Positions 45,818 to 54,377 of a DNA stretch of 64,000 nucleotides are shown piece after piece. Each line of letters starts with the position of its first letter. Position 1 is the first letter of the stretch. A program made the position numbers and the translations under genes. The DNA lies in the NCBI RefSeq assembly GCF_017873765.1, contig NZ_JAGGKP010000001.1, forward strand, positions 1,364,001 through 1,428,000. Direction: 5' to 3'. The DNA is from Paenibacillus sediminis (GTDB taxonomy: Bacteria; Bacillota; Bacilli; Paenibacillales; Paenibacillaceae). Below the pieces are notes generated by a model. The model was not told the origin of the DNA. It did not search any database and saw only the letters and a list, made by a program, of their open reading frames with translations.

Positions 45818-45971
45818 GATGTGTATGCGAGTTCTTGTCTATGTAGATATCAAGAGCTTTGATGCCTCGCAGCATCAGTTTAATAAGTACAACTAAACCA
45901 AAAACACCTAAGAACATAAGGGAAAAATGAAGTAAAACCATAAAAATACCAATAAAGTCAAAACGTATCAA
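45810..45971 (-). CDS. Small membrane protein, 53 aa, coupled to the APH-like kinase
   Basis: Open frame with TTG start at 45971, nine bases after AAGGG; an ATG at 45980 directly abuts that site and would give 56 aa. It holds one long hydrophobic stretch (FIGIFMVLLHFSLMFLGVF, then LVVLIKLML) and a charged tail GIKALDIYIDKNSHTHHE. The stop overlaps the start of the kinase gene. No family is assigned. Confidence 0.6.
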   Translation of the reverse strand: MIRFDFIGIFMVLLHFSLMFLGVFGLVVLIKLMLRGIKALDIYIDKNSHTHHE

Positions 45972-46009
45972 AATGATCATCCCTTTTTAAAAGTTGTCAC
46001 CGTACTAAA

Positions 46010-46219
46010 TTAATCAACTACTCTAATTAACAACTTTAAAGGCTGTTTAGTTCGCACAACCTGAGAAGTTCCTTCGTTTGCTGTAATACTGTATTTTTCT
46101 GAGCTGAATTTCAGGGTGATTCCTCTGCTTTTTGCTGAGCAAGCAGTAATAAGTGATTCATATGCGATTACCTCATCTTTTTTTTCATACAAAAAATGCT
46201 TTTGGATAAAAAAGTTCAC
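46010..46219 (-). CDS. Doubtful hypothetical protein, 69 aa
   Basis: Open frame that overlaps the end of the upstream GNAT gene by 35 bases. The best start, a GTG, lies inside GGAGGGTG and is poorly placed. The C-terminal part (GITLKFSSEKYSITANEG) has protein-like composition. It may be the tail of an older gene. Confidence 0.3.
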   Translation of the reverse strand: MNFFIQKHFLYEKKDEVIAYESLITACSAKSRGITLKFSSEKYSITANEGTSQVVRTKQPLKLLIRVVD

Positions 46220-46706
46220 CCTCCGTATGACTTAGCGTTCCCTCTATTAACTCACACACCATAAACACATCATCAGGCACTTGGAATTTCTTCAATTCGA
46301 GACCATATGCTCTGGCAGGCTTAAATCCAAACTTAGGATAATAGCTTGGGTGACCAATGAGCAGTACAAGACCGTAGCCCAGCGCTTTGCATCTTGACAA
46401 GCCCTCAGCGATCAGCTTGCTGCCAACCCCTTGTTTCTGATATTCCGGCTTTACTGCAATCGGTGCTAGAACGATAACCTCTTTCTCCATTGTCTCCCCG
46501 ACAACGGTTGCCTTACTAAGAAGCAGATGACCTACAATTTCCCCATCCACCTCCGCAATAATAGACAACTCTGGAATAAACCCTTCTGATAATCTAATTC
46601 TCTCAACTAACTCTGCCTCGTCATCCCGATTTCCGAATGCTGCTCTATTTATTTCGTATACTGCAGCATAATCCTTAGGCTGTTCGGTTCGTATTTGCAT
46701 TTCCAT
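46185..46706 (-). CDS. GNAT acetyltransferase, YhbS-like
   Basis: 173 aa with IVLAPIAVKPEYQKQGVGSKLIAEGLSRCKALGYGLVLLIGHPSYYPKFGFKPA, the layout of YhbS-type N-acetyltransferases (loop QKQGVGS plus LIGHPSYYPKFGF). Substrate unknown. GGGGTG precedes the ATG by eight bases. It reads 15 bases after the SDR gene on the same strand. Confidence 0.87.
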   Translation of the reverse strand: MEMQIRTEQPKDYAAVYEINRAAFGNRDDEAELVERIRLSEGFIPELSIIAEVDGEIVGHLLLSKATVVGETMEKEVIVLAPIAVKPEYQKQGVGSKLIAEGLSRCKALGYGLVLLIGHPSYYPKFGFKPARAYGLELKKFQVPDDVFMVCELIEGTLSHTEGELFYPKAFFV

Positions 46707-46721
46707 ACACCATTCACCCCG

Positions 46722-47471
46722 CTACATATTTCTAATATCGAGTATTTCCCCTCCGACCAGATCTTGTGTTAGCAGCTGCAGTACATATTCAGCCACATAT
46801 TGTGGAGTGTATAAAGCGCCATCATCCTTCATCTTGATGAAACGATCTAAATCTTTGAAGTTGTCTTTTGATGACTTACGGATCTTGCCTTGCATCGCTG
46901 TATCGACGACTCCTGGCGCGAAAGAAATGATTTTGACCGGATATTCCTTGTGTTCCTGTTCTAGAGCAACTGTTCTAGTAAACATATCGATACCCGCTTT
47001 GGCACTGCAATAGTTACTCCAGCCAAAATACGGCTTCTTGCCGGCTCCAGATGAAATATTAATCACTCTCTTATCCGCTTTCACATGATCCAGATGAGAC
47101 ACAAAAGCCGAAGTAAGCAGCATTGGAGCGGTTAGATTGACCTGAATGTTCTGAATTATTTCCTCGCTATTGCATAGCTCGATCGGTTTCATCGGCGTAA
47201 CAACACCTGCATTGTTAATGAGTGCAATTGATTCGATATATTCCTTGCTAATTTTGCCAAAAATATTATTCATCAGTGCATCAATACGATCTACGTTAGA
47301 TAGATCAAAATTGTAATATTCAAGTTCCACCCCTTCTCCTTGCGCCGCTTCCATTAAATCTTTATTCTCACTTCGCGAAATACAGAAGACGTGATTCCCC
47401 TTCGATAACAGTTGTCTAGCAATCGCCTCACCAAGACCCTGTGATGTTCCAGTAACTATATAATAATTCAT
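46722..47471 (-). CDS. Short-chain dehydrogenase, YueD/benzil-reductase-like
   Basis: NADPH-dependent carbonyl reductase of 249 aa. TGTSQGLGEAIA is the cofactor loop, NNAGVV follows, and NISSGAGKKPYFGWSNYCSAKAG gives catalytic Ser, Tyr and Lys. The sequence resembles the (S)-benzil reductase and sepiapterin-reductase group of Bacillus (YueD). It overlaps the nucleotidyltransferase gene by four bases (ATGA). Confidence 0.87.
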   Translation of the reverse strand: MNYYIVTGTSQGLGEAIARQLLSKGNHVFCISRSENKDLMEAAQGEGVELEYYNFDLSNVDRIDALMNNIFGKISKEYIESIALINNAGVVTPMKPIELCNSEEIIQNIQVNLTAPMLLTSAFVSHLDHVKADKRVINISSGAGKKPYFGWSNYCSAKAGIDMFTRTVALEQEHKEYPVKIISFAPGVVDTAMQGKIRKSSKDNFKDLDRFIKMKDDGALYTPQYVAEYVLQLLTQDLVGGEILDIRNM

Positions 47472-48307
47472 TTTCTTGTGTCCTCCTCTTGCTGCTTATG
47501 TATCGTTTGATTGCATTGTTCTAATATATATCGCATATATCCTAAAGCATCTGACTTGCGCTTCATACGGGAAACGTATAGCGATCGCCTCACACCTCTT
47601 CTTACATTTATCGATTCTTGAATAATTTTGTGCCAGCGCTCAGGGACAACTGTTAATGCATATTCACCTGCCAGCCGTTTACTCGTAATCTTCCTCTCCC
47701 GAAAAGTATAGAACAATCTAGTAATCCCAAGAACTCCCCATTCCATATCTTGCCTACGAAAATAGGCGGAGTACGAATACGGTGACAACACTCTAGATGC
47801 TCTATCGATCCAACCCGCCCAGTACGCATTTAAGTTCTCATGCATATTGGCATAGAACAATTCCATATCTACATTCAGATCTAATTGTTCAATTTCAGGC
47901 CCAACAAATCGGATTCCATGATGCTTTAACTCATACCAAGTCACTAAATTGAGTTCAAAATAACCTGCTCGGTGCATAACACCGTCCATATAATACGGGA
48001 ATGGTTGGATCGAATCAGACAATTTCCCCAACTCACTCCAAGTCAAATAAATTCCATTCATATTGGGTTTCTTATGCGTACGCTCAATCTCTTGATGGAT
48101 GCCTTCTAGGATGACCAAATCTTCTTCATGTAACCTTTCATCGGTAACCGTAATGAAATCAATATCACTAAGCTCTAGTGAATAATCCCCTAATGCGATA
48201 GAGCCGTACAAATAGAAACCTTTAATGAGCCCTGGCTTCACTTGATTAACCTTAGACAAATAGGTATCAATTATATGATTAATTCGGGGATGCAAATTGA
48301 CTTCCAT
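47468..48307 (-). CDS. Nucleotidyltransferase with aminoglycoside adenylyltransferase-like C-terminal domain
   Basis: 279 aa. The N-terminal domain has FYLYGSIALGDYSLELSDIDFI, the GSxxxGDxxxxSDxD catalytic site of ANT-type enzymes; the helical C-terminal half fits the adenylyltransferase partner domain. Whether it modifies an antibiotic is unknown. ATG 48307 has GGAG six bases upstream; an ATG at 48319 abuts the ribosome site. It is coupled to the SDR gene. Confidence 0.85.
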   Translation of the reverse strand: MEVNLHPRINHIIDTYLSKVNQVKPGLIKGFYLYGSIALGDYSLELSDIDFITVTDERLHEEDLVILEGIHQEIERTHKKPNMNGIYLTWSELGKLSDSIQPFPYYMDGVMHRAGYFELNLVTWYELKHHGIRFVGPEIEQLDLNVDMELFYANMHENLNAYWAGWIDRASRVLSPYSYSAYFRRQDMEWGVLGITRLFYTFRERKITSKRLAGEYALTVVPERWHKIIQESINVRRGVRRSLYVSRMKRKSDALGYMRYILEQCNQTIHKQQEEDTRK

Positions 48308-48342
48308 CGCTCTCTCCATCCTTCATATACTGTTATGTTGGT

Positions 48343-48567
48343 CTAGCGCAACCCAATACTTGCAATGCCCATCGCTTGTCCAGACGGAAGATCAATACCT
48401 TTGGATACATGCACGTTACGCTCTACTTGAAAACAGATGAACTCATCAGCGTATAAACTATTTACAAAGCCGTTCTGCCCTCGTCCTATTTCCAAGATCA
48501 TTTCATATAAATCAGCACATTCTGCTTCCGTTACGTCATTTGCGTTCAGTTCGCGTATCTCAATCAT
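48343..48567 (-). pseudogene. Truncated GNAT acetyltransferase gene
   Basis: 74 codons: IEIRELNANDVTEAECADLYEMILEIGRGQNGFVNSLYA, then a short run to GIDLPSGQAMGIASIGLR and stop. The opening matches a group of predicted acetyltransferases of about 180 aa, but the acetyl-CoA loop and everything after it are lost. Its start overlaps the stop of the preceding GNAT gene (ATGA). Confidence 0.65.
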
Positions 48568-49052
48568 TTCCGTTCACCCTTTTCACATGTATATGAAGTC
48601 AGATCTTGTTGTAATCGGATCATATCCCGGCATTGTATACCATTCTCATATATAGGCTCTGAATAATGTCTAATGAAAAAGTCTTGATCTACCCCGCATA
48701 TTCGAAACCCGCATTTTTGATAAAGAGCCAGTTGACCAATACTTGAATTCCCTGTCCCCACTTCAATCGTGTGATAACCTAATCGTTTGGCAGTTTCGAC
48801 TGCATGCTGTACAAGCTCTTTGCCATACCCTCTTCCATGCATGGACTCTGCAACAGCAACGTTCACAAGCTCCACCGTCATCGGTCTAGTCGGCAAAAGC
48901 AAATACTGTCCCACAGCGGAACCGTCCAGCTCTAATACATAACATAAACTGCGGTCCATATAGCTTTGAACCACTTGCAATTCAGGATCAGCGAGTAGCC
49001 AAAGATCAAGCGGCTTCTCTTCTGCTTCTTGTAATTCTCGGATTCGTTTCAT
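48564..49052 (-). CDS. GNAT-family acetyltransferase
   Basis: 162 aa with VELVNVAVAESMHGRGYGKELVQHAVETAKRLGY as core strand and acetyl-CoA loop, then LALYQKCGFRICGVDQDFF. The pattern resembles a group of Bacillus acetyltransferases of unknown substrate. It formerly led a two-gene unit with the truncated GNAT gene downstream. Confidence 0.87.
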   Translation of the reverse strand: MKRIRELQEAEEKPLDLWLLADPELQVVQSYMDRSLCYVLELDGSAVGQYLLLPTRPMTVELVNVAVAESMHGRGYGKELVQHAVETAKRLGYHTIEVGTGNSSIGQLALYQKCGFRICGVDQDFFIRHYSEPIYENGIQCRDMIRLQQDLTSYTCEKGERK

Positions 49053-49162
49053 GTCATTTCCTCGATTCTACCAAAGCCAGGTTATAACTTCCAATTTGTT
49101 ATTAATTGTGGTAAAGTTTTTGTAGAAACAGCGTATATCATCATTTATTTCGAATAAACTGA

Positions 49163-49197
49163 TAAAAGACCGCAGATGCGCTTACATCTACAGTCTT
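49163..49197 (-). terminator. Terminator of the toxin-like peptide transcript
   Basis: On the minus strand AAGACTGTAGATG (49197-49185) pairs with CATCTGCGGTCTT (49178-49166) over 13 positions with two G-U pairs, loop TAAGCG, then TTTT. It lies about 80 bases after the peptide stop. Confidence 0.75.
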
Positions 49198-49241
49198 GCA
49201 ACAGATTGCCTTCAAGGGCGATCGGCTATTTAAAGGACAAG

Positions 49242-49289
49242 AAGTAGACCTCCCTGCTCTTCAAAGCTCAAGGGGGTCTACTTTTTTTT
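49242..49289 (+). terminator. Opposing terminator, likely end of an antisense RNA
   Basis: AAGTAGACCTCCCT pairs with AGGGGGTCTACTT with one bulged base, followed by a run of eight T, on the plus strand. No plus-strand protein gene precedes it. It overlaps the stop codon of the peptide gene on the other strand, the layout of an antitoxin RNA. A weak promoter TTGCCT-17-TTTAAA is seen at about 49207-49235. Confidence 0.7.
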
Positions 49290-49361
49290 ATGGAAGGACA
49301 GTAACGCAATCACTAAAATTCCGAAAGCTATCATCAGACTTAGTGCCTCATACACTGTCAT
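49278..49361 (-). CDS. Holin-like toxin peptide, 27 aa (type I toxin candidate)
   Basis: MTVYEALSLMIAFGILVIAL followed by LSFHKKK: one membrane helix and a lysine tail, the pattern of the small holin-like toxins found in Bacilli. GGAGGTGATGCC precedes the ATG at ideal spacing. The transcript runs to a terminator at 49163. An opposing terminator overlaps the 3' end. In known systems such peptides damage membranes when the antisense RNA is lost. Confidence 0.8.
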   Translation of the reverse strand: MTVYEALSLMIAFGILVIALLSFHKKK

Positions 49362-49473
49362 GGCATCACCTCCATTCAGGAGATGGGCCAACCACCCTTG
49401 AGAGCCTATTCTATTGCGTTCATATCATACCATATATTTACTGTTTTTAGCGAACATATTTTCGCACTTCGCT

Positions 49474-49896
49474 TTAATCCAAGAAAATCATATGATCTTT
49501 CTCACTTCGGTAATAATCCACTCGGTCTTGTAAGTTCCCGGTATGAAATTCGAATTTATGCCCATCTGGGTCGGTAAAATAGATCGATTTCTTATCCCGC
49601 AAATCCCGCTCCCTTCCTGGTAAAATGTGAACCCTGAGCCTCATCAGATTTTCTTTGAAAAGATCAAATTCTTCATCACTGACCGAAAATGCAATATGGG
49701 TGTACGAATACTGAATTTCATTTCTAGGAATATCTTCTTCCACATTAAGTGCAATCCACATGCCCGCCAAATCGAAATAAGCCAGCTTTCTGCCTTTGAC
49801 AAGAAGCCTTGCTCCAAACACTTGTTCATAGAACGATATCGATCGCTCTAAATCAGAAACAGAAAAACATATATGATTCATACCTTGAATTTGCAC
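49474..49896 (-). CDS. fosB: Fosfomycin resistance thiol transferase FosB
   Basis: FosB adds bacillithiol to fosfomycin and opens its epoxide. The 140-aa VOC-fold protein has the metal ligands His8 (MNHICFSV), His67 (YTHIAFSV) and Glu116 (GHKFEFHTG), and [14 protein letters not shown] typical of FosB. Length and sequence fit closely. The GTG start at 49896 lies six bases after GAGGGG. No mobile element flanks it. Confidence 0.92.
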   Translation of the reverse strand: MQIQGMNHICFSVSDLERSISFYEQVFGARLLVKGRKLAYFDLAGMWIALNVEEDIPRNEIQYSYTHIAFSVSDEEFDLFKENLMRLRVHILPGRERDLRDKKSIYFTDPDGHKFEFHTGNLQDRVDYYRSEKDHMIFLD

Positions 49897-49915
49897 ACGA
49901 AGCCCCTCTTCTCTT

Positions 49916-50094
49916 TCACACTAATGTTTTCGCAAACCCTAAAGATCGATGTTCATACCCTGATCTCATGTAAAATTGATGCGCGTCTCTTCGTTCTTCA
50001 CGGTTTCCACTATTTACTGCGATGGCAATCGCCCCTATGCTCTTGGCCCATTGTTCGCACTCAATCTATAATTTTTTACCTATACCATGACCTG
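49916..50094 (-). pseudogene. C-terminal remnant of a GNAT acetyltransferase
   Basis: The reading frame gives GHGIGKKL, an in-frame TAG stop, then EQWAKSIGAIAIAVNSGNREERRDAHQFYMRSGYEHRSLGFAK and a normal stop. This is the acetyl-CoA loop and C-terminal half of a GNAT protein; the N-terminal half is absent. Confidence 0.75.
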
Positions 50095-50115
50095 TTCAAT
50101 CCACTATCCCCTTTC

Positions 50116-50715
50116 TTATTTAAAACCACAGTTCAGCACAAAAACTTCATCATTTTGCTTAATCATTCCTTCAAAATCATCACTGGAAATCGTGGAATTC
50201 TTACCTCGTACAAAAACACCTATACTTGCAGCCTCACCATTTTGAATCGTTATGGATTGTAGAGTACGAGTCACTGTAATCATCATATCACCCCTATTTT
50301 GTAACATTTTACTGCTGGTAACATTTCCACCTTCTCTTAACGCTAGTGTCCATATTTCTTGTTTGGAATCAATATCCATAATGCTTAAGTATATTTTTGA
50401 AGTTTGAGCTTCGGGTGATACCATCGATTCAAGCTCGGTCATTGTTCCCTTGAATTCCCCATCCTTATAATGGTCTATCCATAACTTCACGGATTGTTTA
50501 GCGGCATCATCATGATCAATCGTAAAAATCATTGAATTTAATACGCCAGTAGCTTTTACAATGGCATATTCTTCACCCTTCAAATCTAATGGTTCAATAT
50601 GAATACCCTTTGGATCTTGGACTCCCTCTTCAATAACCGTTAATTCTTTGCTTTTCGTATCCTCACAACCCGTTATCACAAGAAAAGTAAACAAAAGAAT
50701 TATTAACTTTTTCAT
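50116..50715 (-). CDS. Predicted lipoprotein, 199 aa, unknown
   Basis: The start MKKLIILLFTFLVITGCED gives a short lipoprotein signal with lipobox ITGC (Cys17). The rest is soluble and beta-rich (YAIVKATGVLNSMIFTID, KSVKLWIDHYKDGEFKGTM). GGGAGGTGCAT precedes ATG 50715; the frame continues 15 codons upstream without support. No family recognised; likely attached to the outer face of the membrane. Confidence 0.75.
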   Translation of the reverse strand: MKKLIILLFTFLVITGCEDTKSKELTVIEEGVQDPKGIHIEPLDLKGEEYAIVKATGVLNSMIFTIDHDDAAKQSVKLWIDHYKDGEFKGTMTELESMVSPEAQTSKIYLSIMDIDSKQEIWTLALREGGNVTSSKMLQNRGDMMITVTRTLQSITIQNGEAASIGVFVRGKNSTISSDDFEGMIKQNDEVFVLNCGFK

Positions 50716-50905
50716 ATGCACCTCCCACTTATCGCTCGGCATCTCAACGAAATAAATCAATGAACATCATTAGCAGGAAAAATTCAACGAACAGCACAGC
50801 TGCACGACTGAATAGAAAAAACGAGAGCTTTGCTTCCCCGAATTGATCTTTTATATATGTATAACGTGAAAGGAAGTTTGAAGTTACAAATAATGTATTG
50901 AAAAA

Positions 50906-50932
50906 CAAAAAATGCCCCTAATAAAGGGACAC
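50906..50932 (-). terminator. Terminator after the broken GNAT gene
   Basis: On the minus strand GTGTCCC (50932-50926) pairs with GGGGCAT (50918-50912) with two G-U pairs, loop of seven, followed by six T. Confidence 0.65.
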
Positions 50933-50938
50933 TTCCTG

Positions 50939-51443
50939 CTATTTTAAAAACATGTACATCAATCTTGTATTCTTCGCCTCTTTAAAACCGAGTGTTTTGT
51001 AAAATTCATAGGCCATGAAATTTCGTTCTGTCACTAAACTTATATTTCTCATCCCTTGGGTCTGCACATCTTCTTTCACAAACTTCATCTCCTGACCCTG
51101 ATTTATTAGGTTATTATATTTTTTGTCTGCACATCTTCTTTCACAAACTTCATCATAGCCGTGCCGATCCCTTCACCTTGACGGTTCAAGCTGACGCACA
51201 TTTCATTCAAATAATAAATGTCTCCCCGCCACCAACGTTTTCTATGACCAAGGACAAGGCCAACGATTTGACTGTCATCTTCAGTAACATAACCTTTAAA
51301 CCCGGGCGTATTAACGATATCCATAATAAAATCTTTCGCTAACTCGTAATCCCATTGATCGTTCCACGGCTCACTATTGAAGACGGAGCAATACAAACGA
51401 ACTGACTGATGAAGATCCTTCGATCATATTGTCTGACCACCAT
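50939..51443 (-). pseudogene. GNAT acetyltransferase gene broken by a frameshift and a duplication
   Basis: From ATG 51443 the frame reads MVVRQYDR and then shifts; the main part continues KDLHQSVRLYCSVFNSEPWNDQW, LNEMCVSLNRQGEGIGTAMMKFVKEDVQT. There a 65-base step containing a second copy of the last 30 bases changes frame again; after it the C-terminus goes on normally (QGMRNISLVTERNFMAYEFYKTLGFKEAKNTRL). All domain parts are present, so the breaks are recent. Confidence 0.85.
51060..51154. repeat. 30-base direct repeat inside the broken GNAT gene
   Basis: Identical 30-base copies at 51060-51089 and 51125-51154 enclose 35 bases of unrelated sequence. The step of 65 bases is not a multiple of three and breaks the reading frame. 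Confidence 0.9.
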
Positions 51444-51464
51444 TTGCAAAACTCCTTATGAGCT

Positions 51465-51977
51465 TCATAGTCCTTTATATTCATTCTCAAGTATCGACAT
51501 CATCATCAACGATAAATACTCGCCATTCTTCAGGACGCACTCTCGCTGAGTACCTTCTACTACAAAGCCTTCTGATTCATATAAATACTTTGCTCTTGGA
51601 TTGTTACTTAGTACATCGAGCCAGAGACGATGCGCCTTCTGCTCCGTAAATGCCCACTGATTAATCTGTTTTAATGCCTCTCTTCCATAGCCTGATTCTT
51701 TCTTCGTAATGACGAGCCTTTTTAATTCTATACTTCTGCTTGGTGAATCTAGCCCATTTATGATTATGTAACCAATAGACTCCCCGCTGCTGATTTCTTC
51801 AATCACTAGATGTAAAGAATCCTTCTCATTCATCTTGCTATAATGCTGCTCTCTTGGCCATTGGCTTATGAAATTTCTATTTTCAGCATCATTTTCAGCA
51901 TCAATAATAAAGTCCAAATCTTGTTCAGCAGCGGGTCTAAACCGTAATCTTGACGATTTCATGATCGTATCTTGCAT
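51465..51977 (-). CDS. GNAT-family acetyltransferase
   Basis: 170 aa, RimJ-like layout: RLRFRPAAEQDLDFIIDAEN at the start, LKRLVITKKESGYGREALKQINQWAF as acetyl-CoA loop, and NNPRAKYLYESEGFVVEG. ATG 51977 is seven bases after AGGAG; the frame extends 22 codons upstream without support. It lies 21 bases before the broken GNAT gene on the same strand. Confidence 0.85.
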   Translation of the reverse strand: MQDTIMKSSRLRFRPAAEQDLDFIIDAENDAENRNFISQWPREQHYSKMNEKDSLHLVIEEISSGESIGYIIINGLDSPSRSIELKRLVITKKESGYGREALKQINQWAFTEQKAHRLWLDVLSNNPRAKYLYESEGFVVEGTQRECVLKNGEYLSLMMMSILENEYKGL

Positions 51978-52123
51978 ACTCCTACTCCTCTTCCACATAG
52001 ATATCGGCAAAGAATAACGTGAATACCCTTCACACAGTGTCACTATGGATCGCTTCTCGAATTTGTAAAGACATCATATTAACCCTTTCGTGGTTAGTTT
52101 CGATTAACGAGTCTTCTGCTTCC

Positions 52124-52588
52124 TTAACGTACATTTACGCCAAAGTAATAGGTAACGTCATTTTCTCCCCATTTGGCTGACAGTACGTAAAGGTAGTACC
52201 CGTTTTCTTTTGGCAAGCTATAACGGCCCTTCAGAATATTGTATTGCACTTGCTCTCTGGTACCATCTTTATTCTCTAAATATAAGGTGTAATTGTCGGG
52301 TATAATCGGAAAATTGATGTTTAATATTTGCTTTGGACGAGCTTCCGAGGCATCGCCTTCTATTATTTTATTAAAAGTTTCTGTATGTGGAGGATCTGAG
52401 CAAATGCCACTATTTGAATTCGTACCCGTCCAGCAATATGCACCCATATGATAGGATATACGAGAATCACCTACTGATATGGTAGGTTTAATCGGACTGT
52501 CAGGAAGTTCTTTATGCATAATTCCAGTGCAAGCCGTTCCGAATGAAATAACTATTATAAACAGAAGTATACAAGGCATCAGCCTCAA
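52124..52588 (-). CDS. Predicted secreted or lipid-anchored protein, 154 aa
   Basis: TTG start at 52588, eight bases after GGAGG, giving RLMPCILLFIIVISFGTACTG, a signal with a possible lipobox Cys. The soluble part contains CWTGTNSNSGICSDPP (a cysteine pair), ILNINFPIIPDNYTLYLEN and LSAKWGENDVTYYFGV. Similar proteins of Bacillales are uncharacterised. Role unknown. Confidence 0.7.
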   Translation of the reverse strand: MRLMPCILLFIIVISFGTACTGIMHKELPDSPIKPTISVGDSRISYHMGAYCWTGTNSNSGICSDPPHTETFNKIIEGDASEARPKQILNINFPIIPDNYTLYLENKDGTREQVQYNILKGRYSLPKENGYYLYVLSAKWGENDVTYYFGVNVR

Positions 52589-52673
52589 CCCGCTCACCTC
52601 CACAATAAGAAACAATAGCAAGCCTCACAAGATTAGAACAATTTCATCAAAAACATAACATATTAACTCGCTG

Positions 52674-53423
52674 TTATCCGTTTATTATTTCTGCAATACG
52701 CCGGTTAGCGTCGCCTTTATACAGACCGCCATGATAGCAAATGACTGCTTCGATATCATACTGTGTGAACTTTTTCAACGATTCGATTGCCAATTCCTTA
52801 TCTAGAGCAAACTGCGGATCTGGCCCCTGAAGCTCATTATCTCGTACAACCATAGCGTCTCCAGCAATAAGCGTCTTGCTTGGTTTGTGGTAGAGACTAA
52901 TATGACCTGGGGTATGACCTGGAGTGTTGATGACAACAATTCCGCCGCCATACGGCAACTCTTCCCCGTCTGTAATTATTCGGTCCACTCTACCTTTTGG
53001 TGGATTTTCAAGTACACTTAAGAATGCTTTGCGCCACTCTGCAGGCACATCAGACGGAATGGAGGCTTCTGCTTTGGCAACTGCTTCTGGCGTTAATCTA
53101 AGTATTCTTTTGTCACCCTCGATGTATGGTTTCTCTACTTCATTCGCCAGTACCTCTATTTCTCGAGACGATTCACTTACGATATCAGATAAACTTCCAA
53201 TATGATCTAAATCTTGGTGAGTAATAATGATTTTACTTAGCTTTCCAAATGGAACATTCGCATTCTCGAACGCTTCACGAAATTTGGGTAGTTGACGGGA
53301 ATAGCCCGTATCGATCAAGATCGCCATTTCGTTATCCCAAATTAACGTGGGGTGAATAAAACTGACTCTCCCCATCGTTTCAGATGAAATCTCAAGCATT
53401 TCTACTCCGTTCGTTACTCGCAT
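52674..53423 (-). CDS. MBL-fold metal-dependent hydrolase
   Basis: 249 aa. Metal-binding motifs in order: THQDLDHIGS (Q in place of the usual second His), NTPGHTPGHISLY, AGDAM and YHGG. Two zinc ions are expected, though the HxDxDH variant with Gln (HQDLDH) is typical of this subgroup. Substrate unknown; relatives are lactonases or thioesterases. GGAGGAATGAACA precedes the ATG. Confidence 0.88.
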   Translation of the reverse strand: MRVTNGVEMLEISSETMGRVSFIHPTLIWDNEMAILIDTGYSRQLPKFREAFENANVPFGKLSKIIITHQDLDHIGSLSDIVSESSREIEVLANEVEKPYIEGDKRILRLTPEAVAKAEASIPSDVPAEWRKAFLSVLENPPKGRVDRIITDGEELPYGGGIVVINTPGHTPGHISLYHKPSKTLIAGDAMVVRDNELQGPDPQFALDKELAIESLKKFTQYDIEAVICYHGGLYKGDANRRIAEIING

Positions 53424-53445
53424 TGTTCATTCCTCCATTAATTAA

Positions 53446-53481
53446 ATGTTATTGATACTGCATTGCATATATTAATAACAT
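53446..53481. repeat. Inverted repeat upstream of the MBL hydrolase
   Basis: ATGTTATT and AATAACAT form a perfect 8-base inverted repeat 20 bases apart, beginning 23 bases before the hydrolase start. It is a possible operator in an AT-rich promoter region. Confidence 0.3.
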
Positions 53482-53567
53482 CGTTCAACAAAGTCAATAA
53501 AAATATTTATTATATCATATATTTTAGTGTTTGTCAATATTAAAATTATGTGTGCGGACTAGAGCCT

Positions 53568-54350
53568 CTACTTCTCTACGATAACGTACATATAATCGCC
53601 TTTGATACTCGGATAATCTTTTATTTTTCTCATAATTTCACCTGTTTGTAGATCTTGTGTAAGTTGGTGCAATCCAGTATTGATTTCGGCTGGGTCAGCT
53701 AATGAAGTAAATGACGATATTCCGCTGCGCACCTTCTCATTCAAATACATCTCAGGACGAAACTTACCGCTATATAAGAAAAAGTCCTCTAGATTCGGTT
53801 CGACCAGAAACGTCTCAAATCCAAGCAGTGTAAACCCTGCATCTTGCAGTGAAATTTTAATCTGATCTTCGGTTGGCATTTGCTGAATAGAATTTCGCAT
53901 CATATTAGGAAAGTATACATTTAGCCAATAGTGATTCATCTGTTCAGCTGTAGCCGTAAAAATAACTAACCGACTCCCACGTTTAATGACTCGATAAATT
54001 TCCTCGAAACTGCTCTTCAAGTCTCTAAAATGATGAATTGCTAAAATACAAGTTGCACCGCTAAAATAATCATTCTCAAACGGAAGATTCTCCACATTCG
54101 ATTGAACCCAGTCGATAGAATTGGATTTACCCTGTGCTGACTTAAGCATCTCTAGTGAAATGTCTACACCGGTGACGTTAAGCCCAAGTCGTTGTAAAGC
54201 TATCGTATAATTGCCTGTCCCGCATGCGATATCTACAATAGGCCGCACATCGAATACTTGTAAATGCTCATATAATCTTCTGGCAATTTCCGGATCAGCT
54301 TTACGGGTAATATCATAATTCAGTCCAATTTGATCATAAAGTGGGTTCAT
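53568..54350 (-). CDS. Class I AdoMet-dependent methyltransferase
   Basis: 260 aa with motif I VDIACGTGNYTIAL, the acidic strand end VTGVDIS, motif LPFENDYFSGATCILAIHHF and a following IYRVIKRGSRLVIF. It resembles the UbiE/Methyltransf_11 group. The substrate is unknown. GGAGGTTCGAT precedes the ATG; 27 bases separate it from the DJ-1-like gene upstream. Confidence 0.87.
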   Translation of the reverse strand: MNPLYDQIGLNYDITRKADPEIARRLYEHLQVFDVRPIVDIACGTGNYTIALQRLGLNVTGVDISLEMLKSAQGKSNSIDWVQSNVENLPFENDYFSGATCILAIHHFRDLKSSFEEIYRVIKRGSRLVIFTATAEQMNHYWLNVYFPNMMRNSIQQMPTEDQIKISLQDAGFTLLGFETFLVEPNLEDFFLYSGKFRPEMYLNEKVRSGISSFTSLADPAEINTGLHQLTQDLQTGEIMRKIKDYPSIKGDYMYVIVEK

Positions 54351-54377
54351 ATCGAACCTCCGCTTCTTCTATTTCTT

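Noticed and set aside
49474..49896. Considering the VOC protein as plain glyoxalase
   Set aside because: Sequence landmarks ([14 protein letters not shown] and ligand spacing) fit FosB specifically.
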